DNA of 64,000 bases from Bolinopsis microptera (lineage: Eukaryota > Ctenophora > Tentaculata > Lobata > Bolinopsidae): contig NC_087080.1 of assembly GCF_026151205.1 (NCBI RefSeq), forward strand, positions 15,635,337 through 15,699,336. Reading direction: 5' to 3'. Below the pieces are notes generated by a model. That model was not told the origin of the DNA, did no database searches, and saw nothing but the letters and a program-made list of their open reading frames with translations. Numbering within the stretch: position 1 is the stretch's first letter; the number at the start of each line of letters is the position of its first letter. Shown one piece after another: positions 1 to 12,059 of the stretch. A program made the translations under genes and the position numbers.

Positions 1-260
1 AGACTTTCAGCTGTATCAAAAGTTTGCCTCTTTCTTTTTAAGACTGTCCATCTTATTTTTGTCATACTATTTCTTGTGTTTATTAATCAATTCTTCTTCA
101 TTGTAAAGGAAATTTTAGCAATTCAATTTTTTCTCATTTTTTGTCGTCTCCAAATGTCTCTAATTCAAATCAAAACACGAAGCCATGATACTATGGTGTC
201 TAAAAATAAGTTCAATTTCAATCAAAACAAGGCATACCGCACTATAGCGGAGAGTTTAGG

Positions 261-282
261 GTCACGTGTCACGTGTCACGTG
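261..282. promoter_or_regulatory. Three overlapping-spaced CACGTG E-boxes
   Basis: CACGTG occurs at 263, 270 and 277, exactly 7 bp apart, in the WDR11 intron upstream of the exon at 486. CACGTG is the palindromic target of bHLH factors such as USF and Myc. Function here is only a possibility; it may be a short tandem repeat. Confidence 0.25.
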
Positions 283-485
283 ACACGCAGCCATAAACCT
301 GAGAGCAGAGTAACAGAGGAGTCATGGTTTTACGGATGCTGGATGTTAAAATTTGAAAAGTCGTATATAAATTCCATTAGATTCACCACGTCAATATTCT
401 CACCCGGACTCCCGGAGCTAAATTATCAATTTATAAAACGTCCAACAAACAGTGATCCTTGAGTCTGACAAGTGACTTATTCCAG

Positions 486-3400
486 GGCCAATAAAGAACG
501 AGCTGTACTACACGGACATCAACACGGGACGGTACCAGCTTCTGAGGACCACAACTAAAGATAGGGACGATGTTCCTATTGTCGGGATCAAAGTATCTTA
601 TCTTCATCAGGTTATTTTTCTAATAATTATTATTAGAAATTAAATTTAAATAATTATTTCTTATAATTCTAATTTGCCTGCTTTTGTGAGACCCTGATGT
701 TTTTTTTACTGTTTTCACATTTGCCAAAATCAATCGTATTCAAAATGACACTCGTAAGAGAATCAAGCTCCTTCAAGAAGAGCATGCAGACACTCTTGCT
801 GAAGAGATAAACGAAACTGATAGTTCTAGAGCATACTTTGCAGCCACTCGCCAACTAGCAGGTATCAAACGTGCTCCAACCATAAGTGTGCATGATGATA
901 ACTCTAACTTCATAGGTACAGACACTGGAAAAGCTGCTACACTAAAGAACCACTTTGAAGAGAAGTTCACTGCAAAACATACAGTTGAGCCTATTGACAC
1001 TTTCTTTGATCAACCTAGTCCTCTCGCTGACCCTATTACTGCTATTGAAGTTGAGATAGCTGCTAAAGCTTTGAAGAATGGTAGAGCCACTGGGCCTGAT
1101 GATATCCCAAGTGAATTGATTAAGTATGCAAACAGAAGTGTATTTCAGAAATATGCAGACTGTATAAATACCGCATTTGAAACAAACACCACCATAACAT
1201 CTATTGGAAAAGGCAACATTACTCCACTCCAAAAGCCTAAGAAACCACTTGGTCCAGCAGCAAACATCAGACCTCTCACCCTCTCAAACTGCTCCAGAAA
1301 ATTACTGTCAATGATTACCCTAAAACGTATCCAAGGCAAGCTAGATCAGTACACCTGTCCTACACAAAGTGCTTACAAGAGAGGTAGAAGTTGTGGCGAT
1401 ATAATTTGGTCTCAACGTATGCTAACCTCAGTGGTACTTAGAAAGCATTGGAGCTACCACAGAATGAGTATAGACATGTCAAGTGCCTTTGACACCATCA
1501 GCAGAGAAACAGTACTCAATGTTCTTGAAGATGCTGGCTGTACTAGTGATGAAATTAGGATGGTACGGCTCCTACTATCAAACACAGTGTTGAAAGTAAA
1601 AGTCAATAATACTGTATCAATTGAGTTCCATAGCACAACTGGAGCATTTCAAGGAGATGCACTATCAGGTAATCTATTTACAGTTGTTGAAGCCGCTGCA
1701 CTTATTCACCTCAGATCTGTACTCTCCCAAGTATCATCAACACCTTACCCAGTGAATCATCCAATCCCTAATCCTCCTATCTCAGAAGAATTCATGCCAC
1801 TCGAAACAGGATACTCTGATGATATTGACTTTAATAACACTGAACTTGCTCCACTCAAAGAAATGCTTCCTATCGCTAAAGATATATTCCAGCAGTGGGA
1901 CCTTCATATCAATTCTTCCAAGACTGAATTTGTCCATTTTTATTTAGCAGATCCTAAACCCACTGTTAAACGCAAGGTGATTGTTGGAAAAGTGTATAGA
2001 GGTGATGAAGAGTGGCGCTCTAACAAAACTTTAGGATCGTTGATGTGCACTGTTAAGGATATCAAGAATCGAATATTCCTTGGTAATGTTGCCTTTAGTA
2101 AATTTCAGAAAGTTTGGATGAAGAGCAAGATTTCAGTCCAAAGGAAGATCAAAATCTACGAGGCACAAGTAGTCTCTATTCTACTCTACAACTGCAACTC
2201 CTGGGCTGCACCACTAGCTTCGTTGAATGAACTTGATATTGCTCATCGCAAACACCTCCGAAGAATCCTCAACATCAGATGGCCTACTGGGGTTATTTCT
2301 AATGAGGCACTCTATGCTCGTTGTTATGTCACTCCCTTGTCTGTGAGAGTCTCTAAGTTTCGATGGAGAATGTTAGGACATATCTTAAGAGGACAGGAAG
2401 ACTCACCAGCATACACCTCTATGTTATTTGCTATAAATTCTGATATTTTTATGGAAGGGAGACGGGGTAGACCATGTTTAAACTTATTAGATGTTATTAG
2501 AAAAGACTTGACTAGTAGAAATCTTGATATTAGACTTAAGAATTTGACTGATTTCGAAGACCTTAGATTTTTAGCTTTAGATAGGGAGGAGTGGAAGAAG
2601 TTAGAAGATGGTTGATGTTTTTGTTTTCTTTTTTATGCGTTTTGATATCTATAAGGTGCCTAGGATGCTCTTTTAAAGAGATATTTCGTACTTTGAAAGA
2701 TTTGCTACTTTCACATTTGCATGATCAAAGAAATCATAGACTTAGCAGGGGAAACGTGCGTATACTAGTGCGGTGGGTGTGGAATCGCACCATTGACCTA
2801 ATACCGCACTTTTCCGCACCATCAACACAAAGGGAGGTGAATCTAAGCCAATGAATAACTCAAACTGGATCGCTATCCCTCAACAGATTGAAATTGAATC
2901 GCTTGATTAATTTACCCTATGATAATATAATTCGCAAACATTTTAGCTTATAATTATTTCCGAGAATTATTTCACTGAGCACTGATAATTTACCTCAAGT
3001 GCGCCACTGTTATTTGTTTTGAAACTTCCCATCAGCCAGTCTGAGGTGACTGGCCAGTGGCAGTCTGTCCTCATAATACTCTGGCAACCCTTCCGGAAAA
3101 TGATCGGTTACCAGTGTCCACGACTTTTCGGGGAAATAATTCCCGGAAAATATTATAACGAATAATACCTTGACTTAGTATCGTCCCGGACTCGCCCGTA
3201 GCACTCAACAGCCAAGGTATTATTGTATTACATGAGGTTCGACTCTATTAAACGTTATATACTACTCTATTGAATATTTCATGTACACTCATGATGTTGG
3301 AAATTGGAATCTAATGGTGTATCATTACAATATTGAATACCTTGCCTCAATTAAGCTCATCGCCAGTCATCCTGCCCAGTACCTATCTAATTGTAAAAGT

Positions 3401-6400
3401 TTCTATGAGTAGAGGGTTATGAGGGTCATTCTAGAATTTTATGTCTTGAATTGTCAGGAAACTCGGTGTACTACATTAGCCTTGTAATTGATTTGATGTG
3501 TTAAACTAACCCAACTAAACAACCGTGTAATGCAACGCTATATAATATAGGTTGTATTATTCAACAGGGTAGTGTATATATATATACTACCCTGTTGAAT
3601 AATCCAACCTGAGATAACCTAAAGGCTGCAAATTTGGCGAACTCTTCAGCTAAATTGCAGTGTTTTTTTCCCTCCACATTTGCAGCACATAAAACAGTTT
3701 TGGGCAGGTGCAGGATCGCACTATTTGCAAAATGTTACCGCACCTATATGTTGCCTCTGTAGTCTGTAGTGTAGGCTACGTTACACCTTAAATTAAAAGA
3801 TTGGTTTCCATTAGATCGATTAAAACATTCGCTTCTCACTTCAGTATTTCATCGTTTTACTGAAAGACCGACCTTTCGAACTTTGGGACCTAAAGAGTCT
3901 TAACATCATTCGGGAAATGCCGGGAAATTTCCCGCCAGTCACCACTTTGGAGTGGTCTCCCACTCAAAACCACTCCCTGAAGCATGCTAAGGTTAGTTAA
4001 TTTCCCTTTTACACGTACCAGTTAGTATTATTCCAAGAAACAAATCGTATTCCTCATTTTCTGGTTCTCCGCCCTATTACCAGGCTACTTCATCAAAACA
4101 TTCGATATTTAATAAAACAGAACTGATTGGTTTCAAAATAGTTCCCAACTATAATGTTCAGTTCAGTAAAAAAGGAGAAGAGCCAGCAGGGATAATAGAA
4201 CAGGTGACGAATCCGACTGACGGCCCAATTAGAGAGCACTTCGTTTTCACTGATACTGATGGGGTCGTGTACCATCTCATGGTGGAAGGTATGTTGCGTG
4301 GTATTTCCTTATCGTGGTTCGAGGATATCGAATATTTTGATAAATAAGCGGTTATCAAACCAGATGTTTATTATATGTTTATTTAGGTACCGTGATAAAA
4401 GAAGGTACACGTATTAATAAGCGGTTATCAAACCAGATGTTTATTATATGTTTATTTAGGTACCGTGATAAAAGAAGGTACACGTATTAATAAGCGGTTA
4501 TCAAACCATTTGTTTATTACATGTTTATTTAGGTACCGTGATAAAAGAAGGTACACGTATTAATAAGCGGTTATCAAACCAGTTGTTTATTACATGTTTA
4601 TTTAGGTACCGTGATAAAAGAAGGTACACGTATTAATAAGCGGTTATAAAACCAGATGTTTATTATATGTTTATTTAGGTACCGTGATAAAAGAAGGTAG
4701 ACGTATTAATAAGCGGTTATAAAACGAGATGTTTGTTACATGTTTATTTAGGTACCGTGATAAAAGAAGGTACACGTATTAATAAGCGGTTATAAAACGC
4801 AATGTTTGTTACATGTTTATTTAGGTACCGTGATAAAAGAAGGTACACGTATTAATAAGCGGTTATCAAACCAGATGTTTGTTACATGTTTATTTAGGTA
4901 CCGTGATAAAAGAAGGTACACGCATACCACCTGACTCTCAGACTGGGTTGATCAACAGTATAGCTTGGAGAGGTGATTTAATGGTGTTGGGTGACTCTAC
5001 TGGACATCTGAGTTTCTGGGACCTGAAGGCAAGGTTAGTTTGGAAGTGTGTGAAATTATCTGTTAAAATAAGAATCGAATTTCATACTGTTGTTTATCTC
5101 ATGAAACGTATTTGTGGATCAATATTTTGAGGAGATTTTCACAACTAAGATTTTGTTTTCCTTAATTAAATCCAGTAAAAGTGCGCACTTATCAAAGATC
5201 ACTGTTTTCCAGACAATCAAGACTAGTTCCCACAAGTCGAGGAGCGATAAAGAAACTCTTGCTAGCTCCGGGAAGAAACACTCAGCTCCTGCTAGTCTTG
5301 TTTAATGATGGAGTGGAGATATGGGACTGTGCTGAAAGTGAGGTGGGTTTTTGTGAGGTGAACACTTCGGTTATATACTCTATGTTTACGTATGTTATGT
5401 CTGCATACAAATTGCATTGCAGTATGGTGGAAATGTTGTGTAAAACACAAGGTTCGCTCCGTCACGCGCAAGAGATGACGACTTTGGAAGGCGCTAAAAC
5501 AATTCTTTTCATAATTGCAGTTTTTCAGCAGTTGAAAACGTGAGCATACGACGCGCTATTTCAGGTTTTATTATCATGTTGCCACGTGCGATGTGATTTA
5601 TGAGCGCGAACCTCACGAACTGTACATTATCCAATATTTATGATTAGTTGCTTTTGTCAGAGTTAGTGTACCACCCAATCCGATAACAAATATGCCCCAT
5701 ACATTCCCCAGGTCCTGTCGTCTATCAAGTCCTCTAAGATTGGGGAGGTTGTTGACGTTGACTGGGGAGCAAGTGATAGACCGATTATTGTTAACGATTC
5801 GGGTGCTGTGCACATCATGGATGTTAACCTGGACACTGCACCCAACCCTGTCACTGCTTTGTCTCTTCATACCCCCATTTGGTTAGTCAGCCGTCAGGCG
5901 ATTAAATAAACTTTGTTCAGCTTAGATGATTTTAGTTTCAATGTAAAGTAAGACTGATGCTGCACATACGATTTGATTTGAAACTTTTACACATTGTGTT
6001 GATAATAAGTTTAGGGAAGTTAACGTGTCTCGATTTCTGCAGGTTACCATTCATCTATAATCAGAAAGAAATGATGAACTTTAAGATATACATTCAACAT
6101 ATGGTGAGTTCTCACTTTCTCACACTATTGACAATTCTTGTCAATGATCGCAACCTTTCATTTGGTCGTCTACAAGGTTCAAATTTGGACTCTGTAAATT
6201 TGATTGATATTGAATACAATCAGGGTTGGCAAGAGAACTGGGATATGAAATGTCCAGCATCCTGCACTCCGATAATTTGGGACTCAATGTTGCACACCCT
6301 CAAACTGAGAGACAAGTTCTCAACCCTCTCTTTTCTGGAGCGCTGTCTCGTCACTGCAGGTCCGTTACTTTCTTGACTGCTTTCAAATGTTTTATCAAGG

Positions 6401-6878
6401 TTTTGTATTGAATTGTGATCTGATCTAAATTAAGATTCGTTTCTGGCACCAGGGCTTCTTTCAAACTATTCAAAATGAATCTCTGTTATCAAGAAACTGA
6501 GCAGTTTTCACAAATAACAATCACTCTTAATTATTCAATAATTACTTGAATTCCACTCAGCACTGTACGGAGACATGGTAGAATGGAGACTGTGGCAAGT
6601 TCTAGCATACTATCTTGATCAGAGCTCGCCTCTCTCATCAGCTTTCGATATAGTCCAGGATAACCAGAGCTATCTCAAAGATCAGGTTTGTTTTTAAGAC
6701 CTCCTCTAGATGTCAAGAATTACCCATTTACCCTGATCTGTGATATCTTAGACCTCGCGGCATGTTGATCACACCTTTTCGTTTCAGACTAAGAGCCTGG
6801 CAGTTCAGGAGAAGTGTCGGAGCACTTACTCTCACAGGCAGCACTCTATTCATCGGCACATTCTGTTAGGTACATTAC

Positions 6879-6911
<33 letters not shown>

Positions 6912-6965
6912 TTACTCTCACAGGCAGCACTCTATTCATCGGCACATTCTGTTAGGTACGTTACT

Positions 6966-6997
<32 letters not shown>

Positions 6998-9900
6998 GCA
7001 CTTACTCTCACAGGCAGCACTCTATTCATCGGCACATTCTGTTAGGTACATTCTGTTAGGTACATTCTGTTAGGTACATTCTGTTAGGTACATTCTGTTA
7101 GGTACATTCTGTTAGGTACATTCTGTTAGGTACATTCTGTTAGGTACATTCTGTTAGGTACATTCTGTTAGGTACATTCTGTTAGGTACATTCTGTTAGG
7201 TACATTCTGTTAGGTACATTCTGTTAGGTACATTCTGTTAGGTACATTCTGTTAGGTACATTCTGTTAGGTACATTCTGTTAGGTACATTCTGTTAGGTA
7301 CATTCTGTTAGGTACATTCTGTTAGGTACATTCTGTTAGGTACATTCTGTTAGGTACATTCTGTTAGGTACATTCTGTTAGGTACATTCTGTTAGGAACA
7401 TTACTGTTAGGCACATTACTGTTAGGCACATTACTGTTAGGTACATTATTTGGGGGGGGGGGGTCCTGTTTTTTTGTACGGTTTTGTCCGTGCGGTACCC
7501 TATATTTTCAAGACGGACAAAAAATAGGGCGGACAAAAACGGACAAAGAAAACATGAGCCCCCTCCCCCCCTAAGTAGGGACCAAGTTGACCACACCCCT
7601 ACTTCTCGAATTCAGGAAACACGGATAAACCAGTGCAGTTGTTACTTGAAGTTGAGCAGGACTCTCCTAACTTCTATCAGGATTGTTTGAGAGCTTCTCT
7701 TATTTCCAGCGTATCTGACAGCGAGGTTCGTTCATTTTATTTTTATAGATCTCGTTTAAAACAGATAGGAGTCATCTTTATACTTGAGTTTTGATGACCT
7801 ATCCACTCACACCATATTATCGGCTACCCTCGCTACCAGCGATGTGACCATGTAGTTTCTACATTAGTTCACTGTGTGAAGCTCGTTGTTGCTATTATAT
7901 TTCTGACACTACATTCAGTACACGGTGGACAGTGACACGACCTACTTGAGCAGCAAGCTGAGTAGCGGTCCCCAGCAGCCTCTTGAGCGAGTGAGAATAA
8001 CACGTGTGACACTCTTTAAGTGATGAGACCGTAGATTATTGCGTGATTTGATCTCAGTTTGCGTGATGAGATTTTAAAGTTATGATTTGATGTCGCTTTC
8101 CGTGATTCGTATGCACAGTAGATTCACCCCATTTTATTTATAAGCGTGTGATGCGACTTTGATTATGTGAATGGGTACGTTTCTAGCATTTTGACACATT
8201 ATTTCTCATTTATCTGTCATTTATTGTACTTACATAAACTTGGCTGGTTCCATTCGATATTGATCCTTGACCTTGTCTTATGTTCTTGGACATGGATTTC
8301 AATTTCCCTGAAATCTTAGGAATGCCACTCTTCCATTTGGACATGAACCATACTATGAACCATTTACAATTCTCTTTTTCTTCTCCATTTTCTTCGGAAT
8401 CTTAATATGTCAAAAGTTTTGGAATCGCATCTCCCATTGAATATGTTCCATTCCCATCCTCATTCCTCATTGTTATAGTTGTGAAGTTTCTGGGTTGCAT
8501 GACTATACATACTTTATTATCTTAATAAATGTGCGGTAAATATATTAGGATTTAGGAGTGTACACCGAAGTGAGCCTGAAGTTTCCCATACCCTCCATTA
8601 TTCTCTCGAAGGCACGAAAGATTCAGTCAGCCCTACTCTGAAATCTAAGCTCTAAAATAAGTCAAGACTTTATTTTCATCATATTCACTCCACACCGCAG
8701 GTGGCACAAAGTACAATAAAACTAGTGGCTACAAACCTGATAGCAAACGATCACCTGCTCGAGGGATGCCAGCTGCTATGTCTTATCAAGAAAGCTGTCG
8801 ACGCTTGCAGGTACGTATTTCAAATGTTAGCAATGACGGTAACCGTTTTAGCAAGTATAAAGATCTTAGAGTGCAAAAGTAGACAACTTAGTTTTAACCG
8901 GGATATAAGCATCGTTATTAATCTAACATGTAAGTTTACACTTTACACTTTGTATATCTTGGAACTGCTTATTAAGCAATCCGACACTCCGCTTCAAGTA
9001 TGTTATTTCCAATTAAAAACATGTATAAAGTTAAATTTATTAACAACATTTTATAATTTGTTAACAACATATATAATATAGAATTACGCACTATAAGCCC
9101 CAAAATATTAAACCGTGTTTAAATGTTGCCAGGTATATGCAGAACTTCCATCACTACAACGAGGCTATATGGCTCGCTAAAGTAGCTCTGAGCAGAGATG
9201 AGTATTTCGAGGTAAAAACTACCACTTTTAACCGCCTGGCGCCTACCGGTATTTTAGTATCGTACCGTATACGTATTACGTGAGCCAAACTTTTTCCATT
9301 TTAAACACCCCTACCCTCCATAAATTTTGAAACTCAATAATTTAGACGTTTTAATCAACTATATAATGTAGTGGAGTACTACTTGTACACGTGCCTGAAA
9401 TATGCAGTGTAACTGTTACAACAGAACAATAGGTAGCTTGCTAAGAGAGTGTCCCCTAGTCTAGGGAGTAGCTAAGGATCCATTGGATCTATGCGATCTC
9501 CTCGGTCGACTGATAGGAAACTTAATTGAGGGTTAAATGAGTTAAAAGTTCAAAAAACCTCCTAGGATACCCCTTCACTCTTCCGTGCATACTGTAAACA
9601 TAGTACTATTAACTATCATTAACTATTATGAGAGCTAAAATATAACCGCCAGGTAACCAGGTAACCAGGTAACCAGGTAACCAGGTAACCAAAACGTATA
9701 ACCGCCAGGTAATGAAGTACTACATAGACCTGCTGGTCAACAACGGATCCAGACATCTGGGTATACTGCTGGCTATATCACTTCACTATTTCGATAAAGC
9801 AGCCGAGATTCTTCTTGCTACCAAACTTGTCACTGTTAGTATCTTTAACAGTTGCTATAAATCAAACTTATTAGCCAACCTTGCTGTTTTGATAACTACA

Positions 9901-10223
9901 AATTGCATTTTCAACAAGGCTACTCTGACTGTAGTTCTTATTTGAGGGTAGAGTGAACTCTGCAGCCAATATGTTGAGTATCTTACTTTTTTTTCTTTTT
10001 TTTACCACATACCCTTCCTCAGATCGCAGCTCCACTAGTGGAGTCGTGTATAGAAGCAGGAAAGTGGCCGGACACCGGCTCTGACATTAAAGACAGGGTA
10101 TTTGTAGAGTATGCTAAGTACATGGTGTCCCTGAACAACGTGGAACTAGCCCTGAAGTACTGTGATATGGGAGGGGAGAAGGGGAAACAGCTGGGGGAGG
10201 AACTCAGAATTTGTGCTCAGTAA
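486..10223 (+). CDS. WDR11: WDR11-like WD-repeat protein, 3' half of a multi-exon gene
   Basis: WDR11 is a beta-propeller protein of the endosome-to-Golgi tethering complex, also linked to cilia and Hedgehog signalling. The exons I can join are 486-610, 3845-3991, 4084-4288, 4898-5033, 5213-5342, 5712-5881, 6043-6103, ~6177-6359, 6561-6685, 6788-6869, 7616-7725, 8701-8810, 9133-9211, 9709-9834 and 10023-10223 (TAA). In order they match vertebrate WDR11: KVSYLHQ, FELWDLKSLNIIREMPGNFP, EHFVFTDTDGVVYHL, SFWDLKA, VDVDWGASD, SFLERCLVTAG, KPVQLLLEVEQDSP, STIKLVATNLIAN and AIWLAKVALS. Phases agree at the joined junctions except into ~6177, where the frame stays open through the supposed intron. The 5' half, including the start codon, lies off the left edge. 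The last 200 bases encode the end of the C-terminal helical region. Assignment is firm; individual splice sites are inferred. Confidence 0.93.
690..2615 (+). mobile_element. 5'-truncated non-LTR retrotransposon: reverse transcriptase region
   Basis: One reading frame is open from about 690 to the stop at 2615. It encodes the linker before the RT, the fingers/palm (RATGPDDIPSEL near 1083; MSSAFDTIS near 1480; GAFQGDALSGNLF near 1640), the catalytic box YSDD near 1812, and the post-RT thumb and tail (LRRILNIRWPTG, RWRMLGHILRG). The usual catalytic box is YADD or FADD, so the alanine is replaced by serine while both aspartates are kept. No apurinic endonuclease domain lies upstream, so this is a 5'-truncated copy with an uninterrupted RT. 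The tail resembles RTE-like elements, but the clade is not certain. It sits in the sense direction in the WDR11 intron between the exons at 486 and 3845. Confidence 0.82.
3161..3224. mobile_element. Small MITE-like element, copy 1
   Basis: A 64-bp segment starts AATAATACCTTG and ends CAAGGTATTATT, a 12-bp terminal inverted repeat. Its interior GCACTCAACAGCC is the reverse complement of the interior of a related element at 30009-30099. Confidence 0.45.
3550..3609. repeat. Near-perfect hairpin
   Basis: Arms of about 24 bp, with ATTCAACAGGGTAGT on the left and ACTACCCTGTTGAAT on the right, are separated by a short TA-alternating loop that is itself self-complementary. It lies in a WDR11 intron and could be a tiny foldback element. 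Confidence 0.7.
4345..4915 (+). repeat. 73-bp minisatellite spanning a WDR11 3' splice site
   Basis: About eight copies of a 73-bp unit run into the exon at 4898. Each unit holds the intron end GTTTATTTAG followed by the first exon bases GTACCGTGATAAAAGAAGGT. Every copy therefore repeats the acceptor plus about 25 bp of coding sequence. Only the last copy (junction 4897/4898) leads into the open WDR11 exon; 73 is not a multiple of 3, so using an upstream acceptor would shift the frame. Confidence 0.9.
6788..7045 (+). repeat. Triplicated WDR11 exon fragment separated by poly-G runs
   Basis: The exon 6788-6869 carries the segment from GCACTTACTCTCACAGG to CTGTTAG. The same ~50 bp recurs at about 6909-6957 and 6997-7045. 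Between copies lie G runs of about 29 (6880-6908) and 31 bases (6966-6996). Copy 1 is the one in frame with the upstream exon. Confidence 0.88.
7046..7396 (+). repeat. 14-bp minisatellite of a WDR11 5' splice site
   Basis: About 25 uninterrupted copies of GTACATTCTGTTAG. The unit is the last bases of the WDR11 exon (TTCTGTTAG) joined to the first intron bases (GTACA), so each copy holds a potential donor. Slightly altered copies (ACATTACTGTTAGGC) continue to about 7450, then a 12-base G run. Confidence 0.92.
9445..9635 (+). mobile_element. 5'-truncated SINE body
   Basis: This stretch, including GGAGTAGCTAAGGATCCATT, AGGAAACTTAATTGAG and CATACTGTAAACATAGT, is a diverged copy of the sequence following the tRNA-like head at 56731, 59923 and 63036. 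The tRNA-like head is absent here; the match begins around CCTAGTCTAGGG. It lies in the WDR11 intron before the exon at 9709. Confidence 0.75.
9641..9712 (+). repeat. Duplicated acceptor with GTAACCAG array
   Basis: TATAACCGCCAGGTAA appears at about 9641 and again at 9697, the second being the real 3' splice site of the exon at 9709. Between them lie about five copies of GTAACCAG. This is a small local amplification around an acceptor. Confidence 0.6.
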
Positions 10224-11470
10224 AGTTTGATAAAACAGATGGACAGAAAGTTAAAAGAAAACAGAAATATAAAGGAAAAAGAAGGTGAAAAGTCTGATTT
10301 CCGGAGAGGTAAGTGCAGAACAATTTTCAGTTTAAATAGCAAGGACTCTATTTTATAAATTGGAGCTGACAGTGCAGTTTGCAATTGCAATCTTACAAAA
10401 TGATTAATATTTGGGACTTAAGCTAAAACTTAAATGTATTTCACAGTTTTGATACGCGAGTTATATAGCATAAGTTGTATAGTATCTTTGAAAGAATTAT
10501 GAATTTCGCTTCAATTGGAAATTGAAATTCACGAAAATTATTGTGATGTAATGCCCTCAAAAGCAAACTACTGTATTTAATTGATATGACCTACGTTTTG
10601 AGTGTTGCTGATTTTGGTATTCGTATTCATTTTGACTGATTTATTTTGAATGTTTAATTTTACTCCTTAGCTTTACTATTGAATGGATATAACACAAATT
10701 GACATCACGTGCCATTGTTCACCCACTCATCTCCATTCTCCATTAACAATTAATTCCGTCCGAACACGAATTATTGACACACAACTGTACACGTTAACTT
10801 CATTTCAGAAGTAAACTTTCAGACACTTTCAGATGTTTATATAGATATGATAACATTGCAATTATATACTTGACAATAGAGCTACGATTGAATAGGGCCA
10901 GGGAGCTTTTTGAAGTACTTGCTAAATTGACTTCAATCCCGAATAGTGACTCCAAGCTGAACTAAAATTAAATATGTCCAGTCAAGCACGATGTGACTCT
11001 GACATCTAGTTTGAAATGGGTCATCCTGGAGTCCAAACTGTTCTATTCATAAGCTCTGAATCAATATCCACGCCAATGCCATCATATGACAACATTATAA
11101 GCAGAAAGCAAAGCTTTACTCCTTCATAATAACATTATAAATCATTTCTCAGCCTTGAACTTCAACTGTTTATTCAACTCAATCACATGACAGTTATCTC
11201 TCCCCGCTGAGAATCGTTTTGGTTCTCTAAAACGTAAGAATATTCCAGATTGTTCCTTAATGTTTTTAGAATTTACCTCCTCTTCTGCTAATCTCTGTCG
11301 TTCCCTCTTCGTGTGATACGGTGTCAGAGGCTTACCTGGAATGCTCCGCTATAATATCCACTGTTTCAAAAGATGTGCACCTCGACGGGCAATATCTTCA
11401 AGGTTACATCAGAAATGTATTACAAACTGTGATATTCAAATGGGATCTCTTTTTGAGAGACTGATGGTAA
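10224..11470. other. WDR11 3' flank and intergenic region
   Basis: Follows the WDR11 stop. A short frame begins with ATG at 10239 (MDRKLKENRN...) and runs into AGAG|GTAAGT at 10309; this could be 3'UTR or a separate first exon. At 11142-11348 the minus strand holds a 69-codon open frame (KPLTPYHTKRERQRLAEEE) after a weak acceptor, but a strong donor CAG|GTAAGC lies inside it on the same strand, so its status is unresolved. Confidence 0.3.
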
Positions 11471-11471
11471 A

Positions 11472-11935
11472 TGGTAATGGTGCAATCTAAATAAACTCAT
11501 GTTTATTAATATAATAAATATAATAATAATACTGACCAGGGGCTTGGTAATGGTGCAATCTAAATAAACTCATGTAATCCTGCACACTGACCAGGGGCGT
11601 GGTAATGGTGCAATCTAAATAAACTCATGTAATCCTGCATACTGACCAGGGGCGTGGTAATGGTGCAATCTAAATAAACTCATGTAATCCTGCACACTGA
11701 CCAGGGGCGTGGTAATGGTGCAATCTAAATAAACTCATGTAATCCTGCATACTGACCAGGGGCGTGGTAATGGTGCAATCTAAATAAACTCATGTAATCC
11801 TGCACACTGACCAGGGGCGTGGTAATGGTGCAATCTAAATAAACTCAAGTAATCCTGCATACTGACCAGGGGCGTGGTAATGGTGCAATCTAAATAAACT
11901 CAAGTAATCCTGCATACTGACCAGGGGCGTGATAG
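11472..11935. repeat. 55-bp tandem repeat
   Basis: About eight copies of a 55-bp unit containing GGTAATGGTGCAATCTAAAT and CTGACCAGGGGCGT. The first copy carries an AT-rich insertion. It ends about 40 bp before the possible plus-strand exon at 11974. Confidence 0.88.
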
Positions 11936-11973
11936 TAAGGTTTGGTGACCTGCATGTGTCTCCCTCTCTCCAG

Positions 11974-12059
11974 TACTAACAAGCACCTGTTCAGGTGGTT
12001 GCTCATCCAGCTGTTTGTACTGGTCACGTGCTTCGTGCTCATGGAAACCACTTTCTGGG
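11974..12059 (+). CDS. Possible single exon encoding a transmembrane segment
   Basis: Between CTCTCTCCAG| and TTTCTGGG|GTATTT lies an 86-bp open stretch encoding a hydrophobic helix (LFRWLLIQLFVLVTCFVL) with basic residues before it. Splice signals at both ends and natural composition favour an exon, but I found no partner exon with matching phase and cannot name the protein. The donor end is the founder of the following 25-bp satellite. Confidence 0.35.

Larger units (their letters stand above)
2616..3844. other. Rest of WDR11 intron
   Basis: Contains the probable 3' tail of the retrotransposon, a small inverted-repeat element at 3161-3224 and a hairpin at 3550-3609. I see no further coding exon. 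Confidence 0.5.

Noticed and set aside
11275-11470. Plus-strand open stretch (SEAYLECSAIISTVSKDVHL)
   Set aside because: Overlaps an equally plausible minus-strand frame and lacks consistent splice phase; not enough to choose.
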